This document shows positions 5,881 through 10,242 of a DNA stretch of 10,242 bases, in pieces. The position numbers and the translations under genes were made by a program. How positions within the stretch are numbered: the first letter of the stretch is position 1; every line of letters starts with the position of its first letter. The DNA is taken from contig JAVBOV010000073.1 of the NCBI GenBank assembly GCA_031550205.1, positions 1 to 10,242 of the forward strand. Direction: 5' to 3'. The notes under the pieces are model-generated. The model saw only the letters and a list, made by a program, of their open reading frames with translations. It had not been told where the DNA came from and searched no databases. The DNA comes from JAVBOV01 sp031550205. GTDB taxonomy: Bacteria; Pseudomonadota; Alphaproteobacteria; RF32; CAG-239.

Positions 5881-6744
5881 ATGAAAAAGGTTCTAATTCT
5901 TATATTCTTCCTTGCAATCGGAGGCTGTTCTTGGTTTTCCGATACTTCGGGCTATTTGTGGGGCGGAAATCCGAACCAAGTGACGGTGATTAAGGGCGAT
6001 ACGCTTTACAGTCTTTCCAAAAAATATAATGTGCCTTTGCGCGATATGATTGAGGCAAACAACCTCAGACCGCCTTATGCCCTGCGAATCGGCCAGACGC
6101 TTAGAATGCCGAATGCCAAAACACACATTGTGGCAAAGGGCGATACGCTTTACAATATTTCCAAGCGATATAATGTGGATGTGACCTCGCTTAGCCGTAC
6201 CAATAATATCAGGCCGCCGTACACTTTGAGCATTGGGCAAAGGCTGGCGCTTCCGGGCAGCGTGAGCAGTTCCGGTTCTTATGCGGCAGCAAGTTCCGCG
6301 CCAAGCGGTTCTTCTTATTCTGCGCCAAAAAGCAACACCTATAAAGAGGTTCAGGTCAGCAAATATCGTAAAGACAAGTTTTCTTGGCCGGTTAAGGGCG
6401 CGGTTATTTCAAAGTTCGGCGTAATTGCCAAGGGACGTAACAATGACGGCATTAACATCAGGGCTCCGAAAAACGCCAACGTTTTGGCGGCAGATAAAGG
6501 CACGGTGGCTTATGCCGGAAACGAGCTTAAGGGCTTTGGCAACCTTATTTTGATTAAGCATGATGACGGCTGGGTGACGGCTTATGCGCACAATGACAAG
6601 TTTTTTGTGAAAAAAGGCCAGAGAGTGGGAAAAGGCGAGAAGATTTCCTCGGTCGGCACCAGCGGCGGGGTTAATGAGCCGCAGCTGCATTTTGAGACCA
6701 GAGCGGGCAAAAAGGCTTATAACCCGCTGGCGTATTTGCCTTAA
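5881..6744 (+). CDS. NlpD-like lipoprotein: two LysM domains and a degenerate M23 domain
   Basis: A cell-envelope lipoprotein that binds peptidoglycan. A lipoprotein signal (MKKVLILIFFLAIGGC) places the lipidated Cys at residue 16. LysM1 spans about 34-78 and LysM2 about 82-126, each with KGDTLY and NNLRPPY/NNIRPPY-type ends. A Ser/Ala-rich linker (127-165) leads to an M23 domain at 168-285. The usual zinc motif HxxxD is replaced by N188 and N192 (NDGINI); H237 (YAHND) and H270 (LHFE) remain. E. coli NlpD has a similar loss and acts as an amidase activator, so a regulatory and not a hydrolytic role is likely. In alphaproteobacteria such a gene often lies just upstream of yajC-secDF, as here, but here repeats and a minus-strand gene intervene. 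The length (287) is typical. Confidence 0.9.
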   Translation: MKKVLILIFFLAIGGCSWFSDTSGYLWGGNPNQVTVIKGDTLYSLSKKYNVPLRDMIEANNLRPPYALRIGQTLRMPNAKTHIVAKGDTLYNISKRYNVDVTSLSRTNNIRPPYTLSIGQRLALPGSVSSSGSYAAASSAPSGSSYSAPKSNTYKEVQVSKYRKDKFSWPVKGAVISKFGVIAKGRNNDGINIRAPKNANVLAADKGTVAYAGNELKGFGNLILIKHDDGWVTAYAHNDKFFVKKGQRVGKGEKISSVGTSGGVNEPQLHFETRAGKKAYNPLAYLP

Positions 6745-6757
6745 GTGGAGTGAAAAA

Positions 6758-6817
6758 CACGTCATCCTGAACGCAGTGAAGGATCCATGGATTCTTCGTT
6801 TCACTCAGAATGACGTG
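6758..6817. repeat. Family B inverted pair without an ORF (hairpin, MITE-like)
   Basis: Two family B arms lie head to head: CACGTCATCCTGAACGCAGT through GGATCC, then the inverse ATTCTTCG through AATGACGTG. Together they form a long imperfect hairpin of about 60 nt, 13 bp after the nlpD-like stop. It corresponds to the arms around the GIY-YIG gene with the gene missing. I see no clear direct repeat at its edges. Confidence 0.75.
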
Positions 6818-6843
6818 ATTACGGCAGATGATAAACAAAAAAA

Positions 6844-6876
6844 ACGGGGAGGCTTTTGGCCTCTCCCGTTTTTTTT
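6844..6876. terminator. Bidirectional intrinsic terminator
   Basis: Stem ACGGGGAGGC (6844-6853), a short loop, and GCCTCTCCCGT (6859-6869) with one bulged base (T6864). It is followed by eight Ts on the plus strand (6869-6876) and preceded by eight As (6837-6844), which become Us on the minus strand. It can end both the nlpD-like transcript and the convergent hypothetical gene. Confidence 0.88.
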
Positions 6877-6891
6877 CTTTAGCTTGCTTGA

Positions 6892-7266
6892 TTATTGTGC
6901 AAATTGGTTTTTGGCACGTTTTTCAAGCGAAAGATTTCTAACAAATTGATTTTTACCGTTAATTACAATGGTATCACCAACCGTTGTCATTTGCACCTCA
7001 ATGTTTTTTTCGGCTGTTACCACTTCCCCGCTGAATTGAACATAAATGTCAACTCCTTCTTCAGCAGGATACATACTGGTAACTACTGTGGTTTGTTCGT
7101 GTTTTTCTAAAGTTAATTTTGAAACTTGCCAAGAAATACAAACAATTTCAAAAATAACAAAAACAACTCCAAAAACAACCCAGCCAATGCGGCCTTTTTT
7201 TGCCATAACTACTGAATAAACCACAAAATACAGCAAAAAGCATGAGTAAAAGATAATCCAAGTCAT
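6892..7266 (-). CDS. Hypothetical small membrane protein with two TM segments
   Basis: I do not recognise the family. The 124-residue product starts MTWIIFYSCFLLYFVVYSVV, giving a first TM segment at about 3-21. A short basic loop (AKKGRIG) leads to a second TM at about 28-46 (WVVFGVVFVIFEIVCISW). The rest (47-124) is a soluble domain of likely beta strands (QTTVVTSMY, VDIYVQFSGEVVTA, IEVQMTTVGDTIVING), probably on the side where the protein ends. The sequence is AT-rich compared with its neighbours. It converges on the terminator shared with the nlpD-like gene and splits an otherwise conserved nlpD-yajC-secDF order, which suggests late arrival. No clear Shine-Dalgarno sequence precedes the ATG. 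A real gene is likely because of the long open frame, sensible topology and terminator; the function is unknown. Confidence 0.6.
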   Translation of the reverse strand: MTWIIFYSCFLLYFVVYSVVMAKKGRIGWVVFGVVFVIFEIVCISWQVSKLTLEKHEQTTVVTSMYPAEEGVDIYVQFSGEVVTAEKNIEVQMTTVGDTIVINGKNQFVRNLSLEKRAKNQFAQ

Positions 7267-7399
7267 AATGTTTAGTTTTTAATGTTAATAAATATTGATA
7301 ATTTTATATGATAATTTTCCTTAATTACCCTTTCAGGATACCACACACACAAGAGTTTCAAGGGTTTTAATGTTAAAGTTTTGTTACAGGAATCGTAAA

Positions 7400-7517
7400 C
7401 GTCATTGCGAGCGAAAGCGAAGCAATCCAGCTTGGAAAAAGGCTATATGTAAATAAACCAGACATTTGTCTGGTTTATTATGGATTGCTTCGGGGCTCGA
7501 GCCCGCTCGCAATGACG
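7400..7517. repeat. Family C inverted pair (GTCATTGCGAGC type) with nested hairpin
   Basis: The left arm, CGTCATTGCGAGCGAAAGCG through AAGCAATCCA (7400-7429), is matched by an inverted right arm TGGATTGCTTCG through GCTCGCAATGACG (7481-7517). The 51-bp middle contains a separate perfect stem at 7452-7479. The whole can fold as one large cruciform or hairpin. Confidence 0.8.
7452..7479. repeat. Perfect 13-bp palindrome inside the family C pair
   Basis: AATAAACCAGACA, a 2-nt loop (tt), then TGTCTGGTTTATT. No U-tract follows on either strand, so it is not a standard terminator. It occupies the core of the family C element, where other elements carry cargo. Confidence 0.85.
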
Positions 7518-7540
7518 AAAAAGGGGTTGTTTGGGATTGA

Positions 7541-7560
7541 GAGCCCGCTCGCAATGACGA
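7541..7560. repeat. Family C partial arm (20-bp exact copy)
   Basis: gagcccgctcgcaatgacga is an exact repeat of 7499-7518, the end of the preceding family C arm. Only this end is duplicated, so it looks like a truncated copy. Confidence 0.8.
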
Positions 7561-7587
7561 GAATGGTGGTTTTTTCGAATTTTTATG

Positions 7588-7615
7588 TTGAGATAATATA
7601 AGATTGGTGTATATT
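7588..7615 (+). promoter_or_regulatory. Candidate promoter of yajC-secD-secF
   Basis: TTGAGA (7588-7593) and TATATT (7610-7615) with a 16-bp spacer, pointing toward yajC and about 75 bp before its start. It lies between family C copies, so the last copy would be in the mRNA leader. Pattern match only. Confidence 0.45.
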
Positions 7616-7641
7616 GTGGCTAATTTAAATGAATTTGCCGA

Positions 7642-7667
7642 GATTGCGACGCTTCGCTCGCAATGAC
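7642..7667. repeat. Family C fragment in the yajC leader
   Basis: gattgcgacgcttcgctcgc followed by aatgac is a family C end. Its CGCAATGAC contains an in-frame ATG (7663) that could be mistaken for the yajC start. Confidence 0.65.
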
Positions 7668-7689
7668 AGGAGAAGAAAGGGAGAAAGAT

Positions 7690-8037
7690 ATGTTTATTAG
7701 TGAGGCTTGGGCTCAGACTGCGGCGGCGGCAGGGGGCGAATCTTTTGGCAGCATTGCCATTCAGATTGGGTTTATTATTGCGATTTTTTATATTTTGCTA
7801 ATTCGTCCGCAGCAAAAAAAGATTAAGATGCATGAAGCCATGCTCAAAGCCGTTAAAAAAGGCGACAAGATTGTGACCGGCGGCGGAATTTATGGCAAAG
7901 TGGTTGAAGCTGTGGAAGGTTCTCCGGATATGCTGGTGGAAATTGCCGACGGCGTTAAGGTTAGAATCAGCCGTTTGAGCGTTCGCGAACTGGTGGTTGA
8001 CAAGCCGGTTAATGACAATTCTAAATCTAAAAAATAA
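7690..8037 (+). CDS. yajC: YajC, Sec translocase accessory subunit
   Basis: A small inner-membrane partner of SecD and SecF that associates with SecYEG. I chose the ATG at 7690: it gives the usual alphaproteobacterial opening MFISEAWAQ, and a GGGAG ribosome site lies 7 nt upstream. An in-frame ATG at 7663 lies in a family C repeat and would add nine unlikely residues. The 115-residue product has one TM segment at about 19-38, followed by the family motif RPQQKK (39-44). The conserved cytoplasmic part has KKGDKIVTGGGIYGKV at 56-71 and a Lys/Asn-rich tail. It is followed 11 bp later by secD, which with secF forms the standard yajC-secDF operon. Confidence 0.96.
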   Translation: MFISEAWAQTAAAAGGESFGSIAIQIGFIIAIFYILLIRPQQKKIKMHEAMLKAVKKGDKIVTGGGIYGKVVEAVEGSPDMLVEIADGVKVRISRLSVRELVVDKPVNDNSKSKK

Positions 8038-8048
8038 GGGTTAATGAT

Positions 8049-9593
8049 ATGTATAAGCTTTCTAAAACCAGAATCGGCTTAATTATTGCCGTTTGTCTAA
8101 TCGGCATGTTTTTTGCCGTGCCGAATGTTGTTTCAGACAAGACCAAGCTTCCTTCATGGTGGCAGCCGGTTAATTTGGGGCTCGATTTGCAGGGCGGCTC
8201 AAATCTTTTGCTGGAGGTGAAGACCGATCAGGTTTTGGCGGAAAGAATGGCCTCTTTTGAAGATGAAACCCGCAAGGTTTTGCGCGAAAACAAAATCCGC
8301 TATCAAGACTTGAAGTCTACCGGAACAGCGGTGGAGGTTAAAATTGAAAGCGCAAGCTCGCGCGTGCAGGCTTCAGGTTTGTTTAGAAAGTTTGATGACG
8401 GAATTGAGGTTAATGAGCTGGCTGACGGCACTTTGGAGATTAAATATTCCGACGTGGCTATTAACCAGATGAAGATTAAGGTGGTTGACCAGTCGATTGA
8501 GATTGTGCGCCGCCGCATTGACGAGCTGGGCACCAAAGAACCGGTGATTCAGCGCCAAGGTTCAGACCGCATTGTGGTGCAGCTTCCGGGTTTGCAAAAC
8601 CCCGAATATGTTAAGACTTTGCTCGGCAAAACCGCCAAAATGTCTTTTCATCTGGTTGACAGCCGCTCAAATGTTAATGACGCCCGCCGAGGCAAAATCA
8701 GTCCGGAATCGAAGCTGGTGCCGGGCGAAGGCGGCGAATATTATGTAATTTACCGCAAACCGGCCGTGGGCGGAGAAAATCTGGTTGACGCTCAGCCGCG
8801 CTTTAGTGACGAGGGCGCCGTGGTTTCTTTCAAGTTTAACTCTATCGGCGGCAAAAAGTTTGGCGAAGTTACGCAAAACAATGTGGGAGAAAGACTGGCG
8901 ATTGTTTTGGACAACGTGGTGATTTCAGCCCCGGTGATTAACGGCGCAATTTTAGGCGGCAGCGGAGAGATTTCAGGCTCGTTTGACATTAAAAGCGCCA
9001 ACAATCTGGCAATGCTTTTGCGTTCCGGCGCACTGCCCGCACCTTTGGAGGTTTTGGAAGAACGCACCGTGGGCGCAGGTTTGGGCGCCGACTCTATTAA
9101 CGAGGGCGTTAAGGCCTCGGTTATCGGTCTGGTTGCCGTGGTGGTGTTTATGGTTTTGGCCTACGGATTGTTCGGCATATTTACCACTTTTACGGTGTTT
9201 ATGAACTTGTTTTTGATGTTGGGCGTGCTTTCTTTTATGGGCGCAACGCTAACCTTACCGGGCATTGCCGGCATTATCCTGACCATCGGCATGGCGGTTG
9301 ATGCCAATGTGCTGATTTTTGAGCGCATGCGCGAAGAAATGAAAAACTTTAAGGCAATCCGCGATGCGGCCGACGCCGGTTTTAGAGAAGCCTGGAACAC
9401 GATTATTGACTCCAATCTTACCACTTTGGTGGCGGCTTTTGTGCTGTTTTATTTCGGAACCGGACCGGTCAGAGGCTTTGCCGTGACACTGGCCGTGGGC
9501 ATTGCGACATCCATGTTCACCTCGGTAACGGTCACCAGAGTGATTATCATGTCTTGGATTGACAAATTTAAACCTACAAAATTACCACTTTAA
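8049..9593 (+). CDS. secD: SecD, protein translocase subunit
   Basis: SecD is an RND-family inner-membrane protein that, with SecF, uses the proton gradient to help pull secreted proteins through SecYEG. The 514-residue product has TM1 at about 8-26 and the family motif LGLDLQGG at 43-50. The large periplasmic P1 domain follows (about 55-345), with VRRRIDELGTKEP at 153-165 and FSDEGAVVSFKFNSIGGKKF at 252-271. Five more TM segments end the protein: about 353-372, 376-397, 402-422, 455-473 and 476-498. GMAVDANVLIFER at 414-426 holds D418, the counterpart of the proton-relay Asp of E. coli SecD. An AAGGG ribosome site precedes the ATG. It is shorter than E. coli SecD, as is common outside the gammaproteobacteria. 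secF follows at once. Confidence 0.98.
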   Translation: MYKLSKTRIGLIIAVCLIGMFFAVPNVVSDKTKLPSWWQPVNLGLDLQGGSNLLLEVKTDQVLAERMASFEDETRKVLRENKIRYQDLKSTGTAVEVKIESASSRVQASGLFRKFDDGIEVNELADGTLEIKYSDVAINQMKIKVVDQSIEIVRRRIDELGTKEPVIQRQGSDRIVVQLPGLQNPEYVKTLLGKTAKMSFHLVDSRSNVNDARRGKISPESKLVPGEGGEYYVIYRKPAVGGENLVDAQPRFSDEGAVVSFKFNSIGGKKFGEVTQNNVGERLAIVLDNVVISAPVINGAILGGSGEISGSFDIKSANNLAMLLRSGALPAPLEVLEERTVGAGLGADSINEGVKASVIGLVAVVVFMVLAYGLFGIFTTFTVFMNLFLMLGVLSFMGATLTLPGIAGIILTIGMAVDANVLIFERMREEMKNFKAIRDAADAGFREAWNTIIDSNLTTLVAAFVLFYFGTGPVRGFAVTLAVGIATSMFTSVTVTRVIIMSWIDKFKPTKLPL

Positions 9594-9604
9594 GGAATAT
9601 GACG

Positions 9605-10242
9605 ATGAAATTGTTCAGTTGGGTTACAAAAGATACCAGTATTGATTTTATGAAACCGAGAAAGCTTACTTATGCCTTATCTGTTTTGATGATGGTGTTT
9701 GCCGTCGGCTCAATAGCTGTTCGCGGTTTTAATTACGGAATTGATTTTTCCGGAGGCATTTTAATTGAGATTAAATCTCCGCAAACGGTTGATTTGGACG
9801 CGCTGCGCAGCCAGCTTAAAAGCTCCAGCCTTAAGGACATTACCTTGCAGGCAATCGGCAAGGACGGCACAGAGGTGATGATTCGCGCGCAGGCCGAAGG
9901 CATGAACGAAAAACAGCAAAACGAAGCAATTAAGGCAATTCAGCATGATTTGGGCGGGGCTTATGAGTATCGCCGCGTGGAACTGGTGGGTCCGCAAGTG
10001 GGAGATGAGCTTAAGACGGACGGCATTGTGGCTTCGATAATTGCGATTTTGGGAATTTCCTTATATATCTGGATTCGCTTTGAGTGGCACTTTGCAGTGG
10101 GCGCTTTGGTCGGCTTAATCCACGATATTGTGGTGACGGTCGGTCTGCTTTCATTTTTTCAGCTTGACTTTAACCTGACCACGGTGGCGGCGATTTTGAC
10201 TCTGGCCGGATATTCGGTCAACGATACGGTGGTGACTTATGA
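9605..10242 (+). CDS. secF: SecF, protein translocase subunit, partial (3' end outside window)
   Basis: Partner of SecD in the RND-type complex. The first 212 residues are present, out of about 300 expected. TM1 is at about 20-38, followed by the family motif GIDFSGG at 45-51, a periplasmic domain (about 55-135) ending VGPQVGDEL (128-136), TM2 at about 139-157, TM3 at about 163-185 and the start of TM4 with GYSVNDTVV at 202-210, whose D207 matches the conserved SecF Asp. I chose the ATG at 9605, with AAGGA 8 nt upstream; an in-frame ATG at 9599 would leave only 3 nt. It starts 11 bp after the secD stop, so the three sec genes are one operon. Confidence 0.96.
   Translation, partial: MKLFSWVTKDTSIDFMKPRKLTYALSVLMMVFAVGSIAVRGFNYGIDFSGGILIEIKSPQTVDLDALRSQLKSSSLKDITLQAIGKDGTEVMIRAQAEGMNEKQQNEAIKAIQHDLGGAYEYRRVELVGPQVGDELKTDGIVASIIAILGISLYIWIRFEWHFAVGALVGLIHDIVVTVGLLSFFQLDFNLTTVAAILTLAGYSVNDTVVTY

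Larger units (their letters stand above)
7267..7662. other. Gene-free gap holding repeats and a promoter
   Basis: A 396-bp gap between divergent genes. 7267-7395 is AT-rich and should hold the promoter of the minus-strand hypothetical gene; I see only weak boxes there (TTGAAA and TATCCT, 15 bp apart, minus strand) and a short ACACACACA run. 7400-7560 holds family C repeats, 7588-7615 a candidate promoter for yajC, and 7642-7667 a last family C end. I see no RNA gene. Confidence 0.6.

Noticed and set aside
6409..6804. A 131-codon open frame on the minus strand over the nlpD-like gene
   Set aside because: Starts in a family B repeat and runs antisense to the conserved M23 domain; no motif seen.
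7452..7479. Hairpin as an intrinsic terminator
   Set aside because: No run of Ts follows on either strand, and no gene ends just upstream of it.
7400..7667. CRISPR array
   Set aside because: The repeat copies are in mixed orientation, of varying length and irregular spacing, with no uniform spacers and no cas genes.
7663..7689. Upstream ATG for yajC
   Set aside because: The ATG is part of a family C repeat; the start at 7690 matches the family opening and has a ribosome site.

Overview
The window looks like chromosome of an alphaproteobacterium of moderate GC, probably an uncultured or host-associated lineage rich in short palindromic repeats. The class is inferred from the order nlpD-like LysM/M23 gene, yajC, secD, secF, from the typical YajC start (MFIS..AQ), and from a SUF cluster carrying a SufT-type DUF59 domain. 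The order or genus cannot be fixed from this window.

Left half (1-5781, minus strand): a SUF iron-sulfur cluster assembly operon, transcribed right to left as sufB, sufC, sufD, a small GIY-YIG nuclease gene, a sufS-sufT fusion, and sufE (cut by the window edge). SufS removes sulfur from cysteine, SufE accepts it as persulfide, and the SufBCD ATPase scaffold builds the cluster. The DUF59 domain fused to SufS probably helps cluster maturation or transfer. A candidate promoter lies at 5814-5842.

Right half (5881-10242, mostly plus strand): an NlpD-like LysM/degenerate-M23 lipoprotein, a bidirectional terminator, a small two-TM hypothetical protein on the minus strand, a repeat-filled gap of about 400 bp with a candidate promoter, then yajC, secD and the 5' part of secF (Sec translocon accessory complex).

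The most unusual content is the repeats. Family A is a C-rich hairpin with four copies, all in the same orientation and all in the suf operon; one lies in frame inside sufD and two seem to supply the ribosome binding site of sufB and sufE. Family B has arms related to GTCATTCTGA. Its arms flank the GIY-YIG gene, and that unit is bordered by a perfect 18-bp direct duplication of the sufD/sufS junction, so it looks like an inserted nuclease-bearing mobile unit. An ORF-less version of the same arms forms a hairpin after the nlpD-like gene. Family C (GTCATTGCGAGC type) fills the gap before yajC and encloses a perfect 13-bp stem. A simple hypothesis is that the GIY-YIG nuclease mobilises the family B arms.
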